In this document: in pieces, positions 1 through 7,301 of the stretch
Layout of the letters: every line of letters starts with the position of its first letter
Position numbering within the stretch: the stretch's first letter is position 1
DNA from: an uncultured Lachnospiraceae bacterium
GTDB lineage: Bacteria > Bacillota > Clostridia > Lachnospirales > Lachnospiraceae
DNA: 10,998 nucleotides
Assembly: GCA_910579085.1 (NCBI GenBank)
Contig: CAJTRU010000094.1
Location: forward strand, 1-10,998
Direction of reading: 5' to 3'
The notes under the pieces: model-generated
The model's input: only the letters and a program-made list of their open reading frames with translations
Told to the model about the DNA's origin: nothing
Database searches by the model: none
Made by a program: the position numbers and the translations under genes

Positions 1-13
1 GCGCAATGCGTAC

Positions 14-41
14 AAAAGCCATGCCTCCGGCATGCTTTTTT
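14..41 (+). terminator. Rho-independent terminator of an upstream gene
   Basis: The arms AAAAGC-CATGCC and GGCATG-CTTTT pair around a TCC loop with one bulged C, followed by a T-run. This is a compact stem with a U-tract on the plus strand. It probably ends a plus-strand gene lying left of the window. No coding sequence is resolvable in the first 13 bases. Confidence 0.75.
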
Positions 42-119
42 CTGTATGGAATATTTTGGCTCTGGCACTAAAAACCGTCCGTCCCTCCAAAAAAACACAA
101 GATAACTGGAAATCATAAT

Positions 120-149
120 TTGCTTGTGTTAGCTATTTTATGATATAAT
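120..149 (+). promoter_or_regulatory. Extended -10 promoter of the chitinase gene
   Basis: A perfect TATAAT (144-149) is preceded by TGA (141-143), giving the TGN extended -10 form. A TTGCTT (120-125) lies 18 bp upstream as a -35 candidate. Transcription would start near 156, leaving a leader of about 90 nt before the start codon at 246. The leader carries AAAGGAGG (226-233), 12 nt from the ATG. The motif match is direct; promoter activity is inferred. Confidence 0.65.
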
Positions 150-245
150 GCTGGTAATTAAAAGGGAATATATTATTTTTTAAGATACACAGATTTAATA
201 TAAGTAAACAATAAAGCACAACCTGAAAGGAGGATAATATAAATT

Positions 246-1493
246 ATGAAAAGAATAAAATCTTTTTTGCCAAAAGGCTTTTTTATTATAACAACTTTTT
301 TATTGGCATTGTTCCCACTGCTGCTTTCCTGGCCTGGCAAAGCAGCTGCTGTAAAGGAATGGGATAAGGACAGCATTTATGTGACTGGAAACCTTGTGAG
401 CCGTGATGGAATTATTTACGAGGCAGCATGGTGGACACAGGGCGAAGACCCTGCAAAGCAGTCTGATGAATGGGGAGTCTGGAGAATAGCAGACAGGACA
501 GCGGCTAAACCTGTAGATAAACATGAAATAACGCCAAATACAAAAAAACCACAAGAAAAACCTGTAAAAACAACTAGCAGCAAGGATAAACACACTGGAC
601 TGGCAAGCCACATAATTACAGGATACTGGCAAAATTTTGACAATGGTGCTAAATGCCTCAAAATCAGCGATGTACCAAAGAAATATAACCTTATTGCTGT
701 GGCATTTGCAGAACAGGCTTCTGCTTCTGGAAGGGTAACTTTCCGTCTGGATGAGACACTTTGCCAGAAGTTAGGCGGATATAATAAATTACAGTTTATT
801 AATGATATTAAAGCTGCCAGGAAAAAAGGACAACGTGTAATAATATCAGTAGGAGGCGAAAACGGGACAGTAAGTGTTACTAACACAAAAGAAGCAAAAC
901 GGTTTGCTGGCAGTATATATAATCTTATGAAGGAATATGGTTTTGATGGGGTGGATATTGACCTTGAACATGGCATAAACTCCAAATATATGGCAAAGGC
1001 TTTGCGGCTGCTTTCAAAAAAAGCTGGAAAAAGCCTGATTATCACTTTAGCCCCACAGACTTTAGATATGCAGAATAAAAATACAGAATACTTTAAACTG
1101 GCTTTAAAAATAAAAGATATACTTACTATTGTTAATACCCAGTATTATAATTCTGGTTCTATGCTTGGAGCTGATGGAAAAGTTTATTCCCAAGGGAGTG
1201 CAGATTTCCTGGCTGCCCTGGCTTCTATACAACTGGAAAACGGATTAAGGCCAGACCAGACAGGTATAGGAGTCCCTGCTTCAGTAAAAGGGGCAGGAAG
1301 TGGTTATGTTTCACCTTACATAGTAAATAAAGCTTTAAATTGCCTGGTAAAAGGAAAAAATACAGGCAGTTATAAACCAAAGAAAAAATATAAGAAACTA
1401 CGTGGTGTTATGTGCTGGTCTGTTAACTGGGATGCGGATAATGATTATAAATTCCTGAAAAAAGTAACACCAGTTATTACCAGCCTTCCATAA
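246..1493 (+). CDS. Secreted GH18 chitinase with N-terminal chitin-binding module
   Basis: A predicted exported enzyme that hydrolyses beta-1,4 bonds in chitin or chitooligosaccharides. Residues 1-35 form a signal peptide: basic MKRIK start, hydrophobic core, GKAAA near the likely cleavage site. Residues 37-81 look like a CBM5/12 chitin-binding module, with conserved aromatics in IYVTGNLVSRDGIIYEAAWW and W76/W79. A Lys/Pro/Thr-rich linker (85-118) follows. The GH18 domain runs from GYWQNF (126-131) to about 412. It shows the SVGG strand (201-204), the catalytic DGVDIDLE motif (234-241, acid E241), QYYN (299-302) and the late WSVNWD strand (391-396). The start at 246 follows AAAGGAGG. At 415 residues it is a normal length for a single-domain bacterial GH18 with one binding module. 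There is no SLH, sortase or dockerin sequence, so it is probably released. It sits alone between terminators. The family is certain; exact substrate preference (endo-chitinase or endo-N-acetylglucosaminidase) is inferred. Confidence 0.93.
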   Translation: MKRIKSFLPKGFFIITTFLLALFPLLLSWPGKAAAVKEWDKDSIYVTGNLVSRDGIIYEAAWWTQGEDPAKQSDEWGVWRIADRTAAKPVDKHEITPNTKKPQEKPVKTTSSKDKHTGLASHIITGYWQNFDNGAKCLKISDVPKKYNLIAVAFAEQASASGRVTFRLDETLCQKLGGYNKLQFINDIKAARKKGQRVIISVGGENGTVSVTNTKEAKRFAGSIYNLMKEYGFDGVDIDLEHGINSKYMAKALRLLSKKAGKSLIITLAPQTLDMQNKNTEYFKLALKIKDILTIVNTQYYNSGSMLGADGKVYSQGSADFLAALASIQLENGLRPDQTGIGVPASVKGAGSGYVSPYIVNKALNCLVKGKNTGSYKPKKKYKKLRGVMCWSVNWDADNDYKFLKKVTPVITSLP

Positions 1494-1511
1494 TCCAGCC
1501 TGGATATTTAA

Positions 1512-1548
1512 AAACAGCAGTAAGCTTATTACAAGTTTACTGCTGTTT
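1512..1548. terminator. Bidirectional terminator between convergent chitinase and alpha-galactosidase genes
   Basis: The arms AAACAGCAGTAA (1512-1523) and TTACTGCTGTTT (1537-1548) are perfectly complementary over 12 bp with a 13-nt loop. On the plus strand TTTCTTT follows; on the minus strand the stem runs into GTTTTTAAAT. It can therefore end both the chitinase transcript and the alpha-galactosidase operon. A second stem, GGCTGGA (1557-1563) with TCCAGCC (1571-1577), lies just to the right and may add to termination from the minus side. Confidence 0.8.
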
Positions 1549-1631
1549 CTTTACCTGGCTGGACTGCTTTTCCAGCCCTAATTCCCATATATACAAACAA
1601 ATGCAATTATAACTGGGAACAAGAGTATATT

Positions 1632-3866
1632 TTATTCATTACAAACTGCTGTCAGTTCATATATTCTTGACTGGAAATCTCCATTTGTACCATCATACTT
1701 TTCATGGTTTTCACCAGAAGATGAATCCGAAACTATTAATCCAACATTCATCAATTCATCCCCATATATATCTTTGTCCAGAATTGTTACATGATAGCAG
1801 TAATCATTATTTAAACCATGCAGCTTTATTCTGTGGTAAGCATCATTGACACGCTGGAGTATTCTGTAATACCCTACCAGGGCAGTTTTTTGCTCCTTGT
1901 CCACTACCATCCATGCTGTCACATTTCCATCAAATGGGCTTGACAGACGGTAAAATGTCCCATACTGGAGTAATTTTCTATGTTGCTTCATAAAAGCAAC
2001 CTGCTTTTTTATCACTTCTTTTTCTTCTTCTTGCAGCTTTGTAACGTCTAATTCATAACCGGAAGTTCCAAAACATGCCACATTTCCACGCATAGCAATA
2101 GATGTATTCCTCAAAAGCTGGTGATTTGGTGATGCAGAAACATGCGCCCCCATGCTGCTTAAAGGATAAACCATTGATGTCCCATACTGGATTTTCAGAC
2201 GTTCCACTGCATCTGTATCATCAGACACCCAGCATTGTGGGGCATAATAAAGCATTCCTGGGTCAAAACGTGAACCACCGCTTGCACAGGACTCAAACAA
2301 AATATCTGGGAAACGTGCAATTAACTTTTCATATAACTTATATACTCCCAGAATATATTTGTGCATGATTGTGCCCTGCTCTTCTGGTGACGCTGCTTGT
2401 GAATATACCTCTGTCATGCTTCTGTTCATATCCCATTTTACATAGGAAATTGGTGCATCCTGGAAAACATTTTCTAACTGGCTGTAAATGCCCTCTATCA
2501 CATCTTCCCTTGAGAAGTCTAAAACAAACTGGTTTCTGCCATGTGACATACGGCGGCCAGGGGTGTTTAATACCCAGTCTGGATGTTCTTTGTATAACTT
2601 GCTTTCCTTGTTTATCATTTCTGGTTCTATCCAAATCCCAAACTTCATTCCAAGCTCTTCAATTTGATTTGCCAGTCCTGAAATCCCATTTGGAAGTTTT
2701 TCCAGATTTACATACCAGTCCCCAAGTGAACTTTTATCACCATTCCTGTTTCCAAACCAGCCATCATCCAAAACAAATAGTTCTATTCCCAATTGTTTTG
2801 CACATTTTGCAATTTCCAGGATTTTTGTTTCATTAAAGTCAAAATAGGTGGCTTCCCAGTTATTTATTAGAATTGGACGCTCCAAATCACGCCATTTTCC
2901 TCTTGCCAGCCTTGACTGGTACAATCTGTGGAAAATATGGCTCATGCCATTTAATCCATCTTCAGAATAGGCCATTACCGCTTCTGGTGTCTCAAAAGAC
3001 TCTCCATTCCTAAGCTGCCATGAAAAATTTTCTGGATTAATTCCGGTTGTAACCCTTGTGACATTATAGGTATCCACTTCCACCTGTGCTAAGAAATTAC
3101 CACTATAAACCAGGCTAAAACCTATTACTTCACCACTGTTTTCTGTTGCTTCTGGTCTTTTTAAGGCAATAAACGGATTATAATGGGCACTGCTGCATCC
3201 ACGCATACTGTATACCGACTGTATACCATGCTCCAGTTTCCTGGTTTTAACATATCTTTCCCTTGCCCATGCTCCAGTTAATTCTATCATTTCATAGTCC
3301 ATATCTGGCAAGTCCAAAGAAAGACTCATTGCCCTCTCCAAAAATACCTTTGTGCCACTATTCTGTTTAAAGCAGACATTCCTGGTAATTACTGGAAAAT
3401 CCCTGAATATAGTATAACGTAAAACCAGTTCCGTCCCACTTACCATATCCTGTAAATTTACCTCTAGCGTTGCAGCTTCTTCTTCCTGCTCCACATAAGT
3501 AGCAGGAAGCCCGTTAAGTTCCGGCTTTCCATTCTTTATAGTGTGCCCTGAATATACAAACTCCGAAATACGGCTTCCGTTTTCCTGTGCAACTGTAAAG
3601 GCTGGATAACGCATATCCCCGCTTCCATATGAAGGATACTCCTGTTTAATATGCTCCAGTGAAAAATTAAGGTCACCTTCAAATACACATACAGACATTG
3701 GACGGTCTTTTAATTCTAATAAATACGAAAAGTCTTCCCTGTCATGAATCCGTTTTCCAAAATAAAGCTGTCCTAACTGATGATTTTGAAGCACCATGAA
3801 TACATAGCTGATTTCCACATTAAATAAGTGAAATGTCTGACTTTTCTCATGATATATAATAGCCAT
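1632..3866 (-). CDS. Alpha-galactosidase, glycoside hydrolase family 36
   Basis: Hydrolyses terminal alpha-1,6-linked galactose from melibiose, raffinose or stachyose. It has no signal peptide, so it acts in the cytoplasm on imported sugar. The 744-residue length matches the large GH36 enzymes of the AgaA/RafA/MelA type: N-terminal beta-supersandwich (about 1-325), catalytic barrel (about 330-660), C-terminal beta domain. Visible active-site motifs are NNWEATYFDF (335-344), LDDGWFG (366-372), KWDMNR (477-482) with nucleophile D479, ESCASGGSRFD (525-535), and CWVSDDTD (545-552), where D549 is the expected acid/base. No motif is missing. The start is supported by CGGAGG eight bases before the ATG. 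It is the last gene of the operon, 26 bp after the broken symporter gene, and is followed by the terminator at 1512-1548. Family assignment is firm; preference among raffinose-family sugars cannot be read from sequence. Confidence 0.96.
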   Translation of the reverse strand: MAIIYHEKSQTFHLFNVEISYVFMVLQNHQLGQLYFGKRIHDREDFSYLLELKDRPMSVCVFEGDLNFSLEHIKQEYPSYGSGDMRYPAFTVAQENGSRISEFVYSGHTIKNGKPELNGLPATYVEQEEEAATLEVNLQDMVSGTELVLRYTIFRDFPVITRNVCFKQNSGTKVFLERAMSLSLDLPDMDYEMIELTGAWARERYVKTRKLEHGIQSVYSMRGCSSAHYNPFIALKRPEATENSGEVIGFSLVYSGNFLAQVEVDTYNVTRVTTGINPENFSWQLRNGESFETPEAVMAYSEDGLNGMSHIFHRLYQSRLARGKWRDLERPILINNWEATYFDFNETKILEIAKCAKQLGIELFVLDDGWFGNRNGDKSSLGDWYVNLEKLPNGISGLANQIEELGMKFGIWIEPEMINKESKLYKEHPDWVLNTPGRRMSHGRNQFVLDFSREDVIEGIYSQLENVFQDAPISYVKWDMNRSMTEVYSQAASPEEQGTIMHKYILGVYKLYEKLIARFPDILFESCASGGSRFDPGMLYYAPQCWVSDDTDAVERLKIQYGTSMVYPLSSMGAHVSASPNHQLLRNTSIAMRGNVACFGTSGYELDVTKLQEEEKEVIKKQVAFMKQHRKLLQYGTFYRLSSPFDGNVTAWMVVDKEQKTALVGYYRILQRVNDAYHRIKLHGLNNDYCYHVTILDKDIYGDELMNVGLIVSDSSSGENHEKYDGTNGDFQSRIYELTAVCNE

Positions 3867-3892
3867 AGCAATAACCTCCGTTTGCTTGAAAT

Positions 3893-5158
3893 CTAATTTA
3901 TTTCTGATGTTTCCGTTTCTCCATTTCTGCGTAATGTAAGAATATTTTTAATGCGTTCATAATATTCCCCTGTCAGTTTAAAGAACTTCTTATAAATACA
4001 ATAACTGATAATGGAAAATATAATAGGAATTAAAATCATAATAATTTTCATTCCCATAAGAGTTCCTGAACTCTGCCCGGCATTAGGCACATATCCTGTC
4101 AAATCCAGGGCCGCCCCCGTTAAAAGTGCTCCCATTGCTGATGAAAACTTTACCATAAGTGTCTGGATTGAAAATGTAACAGATTCATTTCTTGTTCCAA
4201 ACTTATATTTCCCATAGTCTACAACATCTGACAGCAATACTGTTGCAGAACCAAGCTGAAGCCCTGAACCAAACTTCACCAAAATCCCTGCTGCCGCAGT
4301 AAACAGCGCATTTTGTGGCATAATATACCCTGTTACCAAAAGTACAACCAGCCCTGCCACTGGTGTAATACAGGAAGCAGCATAAACCATACTTCTTGAG
4401 AACTTTTGTACCATTTTAGGATAAATAAATAACCCAAAAATCTCAGCAAAACCTGCAAACATAGTAAATACTGAAAACATAGTTTTACTACCAGCAACAT
4501 ATATAAAATAAAATGTAGATACTGAATTGATAATCTGCATTGCCATATTAAATGTCAAAATAATGCCAATTGCCACTAAAAGCTGGTCATTCTTTGCAAT
4601 AATATGTACCATCTGCTGATTTAACATTACATACTGTAATACCTGTCAGCACAACAAATGCAATTGCAATAATCCATGCAAATCCTGTATATCCTTTTTG
4701 GGCGTCACCTTTACCAATGAAATCCATAATCTGTAATCCAAAACCTGCTACGATAAGAGAACCACCAATTGATGCAAAAATTCTAGGAATTACTGAAATT
4801 TTCTCGCGCTCCCTATAATATATACATTACAGCCGCAAAAACATATAAAGCTGTTCCTGAAAGTCCCCAGTCTGTAAAGAAACATACAAAAATAACAGCA
4901 TTTATTATAGTTCCAATAGCAAGCCACGGACGGAATTTTTCCCATCTTGTTCTTGTGTTATCAACAATAATTCCCATTCCTAAGTCATTTACTGCATCCC
5001 AGAATTTTGCAAAAAAACAGGCTTCCGGCAAAAGATGCTGAAATCTTCAATACATCTGTAAAATAAATCATGGCATAGGTAAAAATCAGACCACATACCA
5101 TATCTTTTCCTAAAGCTCCTAATCCATATGAAATTTTCTCCCTCATTGATAATTTCAT
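3893..5158 (-). pseudogene. Broken GPH-family sugar:cation symporter (MelB-like)
   Basis: Remnant of a glycoside-pentoside-hexuronide symporter that would have imported melibiose or raffinose-type sugars with H+ or Na+. The start at 5158 has GGAGG eight bases upstream and reads MKLSMREKISYGLGALGKDM, a typical GPH N-terminus. Three lesions break it. (1) A run of seven A (plus strand 5011-5017) shifts the frame; with six, the text reads LFFAKFWDAVND, keeping the two MelB cation-site aspartates. (2) Near 4812 VMYIL runs into a stop, and the frame resumes with EREKISVIPRIFAS; about 25 expected residues (the conserved region around DIPFW) are absent. (3) Near 4637 the frame leaves after TVCNVK and resumes at QMVHIIAKNDQLL, with a central-loop linker missing. 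The C-terminal half (3893-4627) is continuous and holds SDVVDYGKYKFGTRNES. There is no C-terminal EIIA domain, unlike LacS/RafP. It lies 32 bp after the HPr-EIIA gene. Assembly error could explain lesion 1 but less easily all three. Confidence 0.85.
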
Positions 5159-5190
5159 ACCATGCACCTCCATCCTTTAAACTTTGTTAT

Positions 5191-5904
5191 TTACGAAAAA
5201 ACTTCTATGATTCTTTCACCATGTTTAACATTTCTCCCACGCAAAAAATGCAACTGGCCAGACTTTCTATTTATGAAAAGAAGAAATGTCACTACATCAT
5301 ATCCCTGTGTTTCTAATGCTTCTTTGTCAAAAGACAGAAGCAGTTCACCACGGCTTACCTCCTGTCCTTCTTTCACATTAAGGACAAAATCCTTTCCCCC
5401 ATTTCTCTGGATTTCATCCATATCTACATGAAGCATTATTTCAATTTCGTTTTCTGTCTGGATTCCAACGGCATTTCTATTTGGAAATGTGAAAAAAATC
5501 CTGCCATCAACTGGGCTGTATATTTCATTACTTTCAGGATAAATTTCTACCCCGTTTCCTAACAGTTCTTTTGAGAATATTTCATCCCCTGCCTCAGCAA
5601 GTAATGAAAGCCTTCCATCCAAAGGACTGTACATTTCACTGGTGTTCTTTTTATCCTGGTCTTTTCCCGCTGGGGAGTACTCCTTCAACAAATCAATAAA
5701 ATCTTTTACTTCTTCTTCATCATCTGTATCAATCTGCACTTCAAACTCTTTGTTTACGCCAAGGCTTACCGCCCCTAAGAAGGACTTTCCATTGGCTTTG
5801 CCTGTTTCTCCTGCCAGTATGACATCCGGCTTACATTTTGATGCTGCTGCCACAATCTCCGATACGGCATGGATATCCTGATACTGCACTTTTCTTTTAA
5901 TCAT
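5191..5904 (-). CDS. HPr-like / PTS EIIA-Glc-type fusion protein
   Basis: A 237-residue cytoplasmic protein joining two phosphotransferase modules. Residues 1-76 resemble HPr: DIHAVSE carries H12 at the place of HPr His15, and GKSFLGAVSLGV carries S41 at the place of regulatory Ser46. However, the Arg17 and Pro18 of the classical LHARPA motif are replaced. After a charged linker (77-90), residues 91-212 form an EIIA-Glc (crr) fold: YSPLDGRLS, GNGVEIYP, YSPVDGRI, IEIMLHVDMDEI and a late FLLFIN. H159 matches the phosphorylated His90 of E. coli EIIA-Glc, but the partner His75 position is N144 (sequence NRNAVGI). The start is supported by AAAGGGGG seven bases before the ATG. It is the first gene of the alpha-galactoside operon. 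GPH symporters such as LacS and RafP are controlled by a fused EIIA tail; this protein probably did that job in trans, which is inference. A purely regulatory, weakly phosphorylated role is also possible. Confidence 0.85.
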   Translation of the reverse strand: MIKRKVQYQDIHAVSEIVAAASKCKPDVILAGETGKANGKSFLGAVSLGVNKEFEVQIDTDDEEEVKDFIDLLKEYSPAGKDQDKKNTSEMYSPLDGRLSLLAEAGDEIFSKELLGNGVEIYPESNEIYSPVDGRIFFTFPNRNAVGIQTENEIEIMLHVDMDEIQRNGGKDFVLNVKEGQEVSRGELLLSFDKEALETQGYDVVTFLLFINRKSGQLHFLRGRNVKHGERIIEVFS

Positions 5905-5939
5905 AGTAATACCCCCTTTCGTTTTTATCCATTTGTGCT

Positions 5940-5975
5940 GTAAGCAAATAAAATCTGCAGCTTTTACTAGCTTAC
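5940..5975 (-). promoter_or_regulatory. Leader hairpin of the alpha-galactoside operon
   Basis: On the minus strand GTAAGC-T-AGTAAAA pairs with TTTTATT-T-GCTTAC across an 8-nt loop (GCTGCAGA). That is 13 base pairs including one G-U, with one mismatch. It lies about 35 nt before the start of the HPr-EIIA gene. No U-run follows it in that direction, so it is not a terminator. It could stabilise the transcript or bind a regulator. It has no clear likeness to the RAT sites of BglG-type antiterminators. Confidence 0.4.
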
Positions 5976-6003
5976 AACTACACCGCCATTTCTTTAGGCA
6001 TTT

Positions 6004-6029
6004 TTATATTATCACGGATAACAATATAA
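6004..6029. promoter_or_regulatory. Inverted repeat, candidate operator between divergent promoters
   Basis: TTATATT (6004-6010) and AATATAA (6023-6029) are exact inverted arms around ATCACGGATAAC, which itself contains ATC-ACG-GAT. It lies between the regulator gene and the operon. On the minus strand the left arm overlaps a possible -10 (GATAAT, plus 6008-6013) that has no good -35 box, as expected of an activator-dependent promoter. Binding by the adjacent AraC-type regulator is inference; AT-rich palindromes also arise by chance. Confidence 0.35.
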
Positions 6030-6086
6030 TTACATAGATGTATATTTTTTAAATTATACCATAATGTGTTATTTTCTGTCTTATAA

Positions 6087-6115
6087 TTGATTTAGGACAC
6101 ATTCTGGTATAAAAT
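6087..6115 (+). promoter_or_regulatory. Promoter of the AraC-family regulator gene
   Basis: TTGATT (6087-6092) is spaced 17 bp from TAAAAT (6110-6115); TATAAA at 6108-6113 is an overlapping alternative with 15 bp spacing. Transcription would begin near 6122, giving a leader of about 29 nt if translation starts at 6151. Confidence 0.5.
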
Positions 6116-6150
6116 AGAGTAAAAATAATTATATGAAAGAAGGTGCTGGC

Positions 6151-6993
6151 ATGATTTGCCACCCATTTTTACATGGTGATTTTTTTGATGTGCTTATATA
6201 CCAATATGGTTATGAAAAATGCAAAGCCTGCCACAACTGGGGCCCAGCCCTGCGTAACCATTATTTAATCCATTATGTTATATCTGGAAAAGGAACTTTG
6301 CGCATACAGACAAATAAGCAGTATAATGAATACCACATTCATGCTGGGCAAGCATTTTTAATTGTTCCAAACCAACTGATACATTATTTTGCAGACAGCA
6401 GCAATCCCTGGGAATATATGTGGATTGAATTAGACGGTTTAAAGGCAAAGGAATATATAGGACAGGCGGGGCTATCCAATAATAAACCTATTTACAATGC
6501 AGTTTCTAAAGAACTACGTGATAAAATGGTCCAGTATTTAAACCATATTGTCAGCAATCCGGATATGCCCGTGCCCGAAACAATGGGATATACCTATTTG
6601 TTTTTAAATGCCCTGATTGAAAGCTCTGATTTAGCACATAAAATTCCTAAAAATACTATTCAGGAATTTTATATCCAGTCCACATTTTCTTTTATTGATG
6701 AACACTATATGGAAAATATAACCGTCAATGATATGGCGGCTGCTCTTGGATTAAGCCGCAGTTATTTCAGTAAGCTTGTAAAAAAAATGACACTAAAAAG
6801 CCCACAGGAATATTTGCCCGCATACCGCATAAACAAATCCTGTGAACTTCTTCGTACTACAGATTTAAGCATTGGTGAAATTGCCCTGCTCGTTGGTTAC
6901 AGCAACCAGTTTCATTTTTCGCGGGCATTTAAAAATTATATGCGGCAATCCCCTAGTGACTGGAAAAAGAAAAACCGCTCCACATTATTATAA
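6151..6993 (+). CDS. AraC-family transcriptional regulator (MsmR/RafR-like)
   Basis: Cytoplasmic sugar-responsive transcription factor, predicted to control the divergent alpha-galactosidase operon. Numbering from the start used here (280 residues), an N-terminal cupin-like sensor spans about 15-100, with HYLIHYVISGKGTL and HAGQAFLIVPNQLIHYF as its core strands. The C-terminal AraC DNA-binding domain spans about 178-276, with the two helix-turn-helix units ITVNDMAAALGLSRSYFSKL and IGEIALLVGYSNQFHFSRAF, then the conserved SPSDW ending. The start at 6151 is preferred because AGAAGG lies seven bases upstream. An in-frame ATG at 6133 adds six residues but has only AT-rich sequence before it. Family and domain layout are clear. 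The target and inducer (raffinose or melibiose) are inferred from position. It may also regulate itself through the inverted repeat at 6004-6029. Confidence 0.92.
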   Translation: MICHPFLHGDFFDVLIYQYGYEKCKACHNWGPALRNHYLIHYVISGKGTLRIQTNKQYNEYHIHAGQAFLIVPNQLIHYFADSSNPWEYMWIELDGLKAKEYIGQAGLSNNKPIYNAVSKELRDKMVQYLNHIVSNPDMPVPETMGYTYLFLNALIESSDLAHKIPKNTIQEFYIQSTFSFIDEHYMENITVNDMAAALGLSRSYFSKLVKKMTLKSPQEYLPAYRINKSCELLRTTDLSIGEIALLVGYSNQFHFSRAFKNYMRQSPSDWKKKNRSTLL

Positions 6994-7112
6994 ATTTGCT
7001 TCTCCCCTTTCAAAAAATACTAAAAATATCCTGAAACACCATATTAAAATCCCTAAAAAGCATTGTTTACAGGGAGGAATGAACAATTAAATATAATAGA
7101 AAGCATAATAAA
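6994..7112. other. Intergenic stretch downstream of the regulator
   Basis: Contains no gene. The one structured piece is 7047-7080: AAAATCCCT, then an 11-nt AT-rich spacer, then TTTACAGGGA, followed by the purine-rich AGAAAGCATAATAAAAAGA (7099-7117). This resembles the palindrome-plus-purine modules of the arrays at 8449-9500 and 10119-10998. It may mark the left edge of the accessory segment. No good plus-strand terminator is seen before the hairpin at 7113. Confidence 0.35.
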
Positions 7113-7159
7113 AAGACCTTGGAAAGAAAAGGAAGATACTTCCTTTTTCCCAAGGCCTT
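7113..7159 (-). terminator. Terminator hairpin downstream of the Rpn-family gene
   Basis: CCTTGG (7117-7122) pairs with CCAAGG (7150-7155), extended by AAG/CTT outside and AAAAGGAAG/CTTCCTTTT inside, with a 3-nt loop. Read on the minus strand the stem runs into CTTTTTATT, so it should end the Rpn-family transcript. The same AGACCTTGGAAA...CCAAGG design recurs at 9533-9579 and, more diverged, at 9871-9906. Confidence 0.75.
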
Positions 7160-7301
7160 ATACTGACATTCAGACAAAACCATAATCCATTAGCAGACAA
7201 ATGCCAGTCTGTCATTACATGGTATAAGTCTATTTTACTTCCTGTTTTTAATACTATTTTCATAATTCCATAAAAACAGCCATTATTAATACATTTCTTG
7301 A

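Noticed and set aside
416..1045. 209-residue minus-strand frame opposite the chitinase gene
   Set aside because: It is a shadow of a clear GH18 coding region, with no ribosome site and no recognisable domain.
5940..5975. Transcription terminator or RAT antiterminator in the operon leader
   Set aside because: The stem is not followed by a U-run, and the loop sequence does not resemble known RAT sites, so only a generic leader hairpin is claimed.
6133..6150. Upstream ATG start for the AraC-family regulator
   Set aside because: Only AT-rich sequence precedes it, whereas AGAAGG is well placed for the ATG at 6151. The six extra residues add nothing to the cupin domain.
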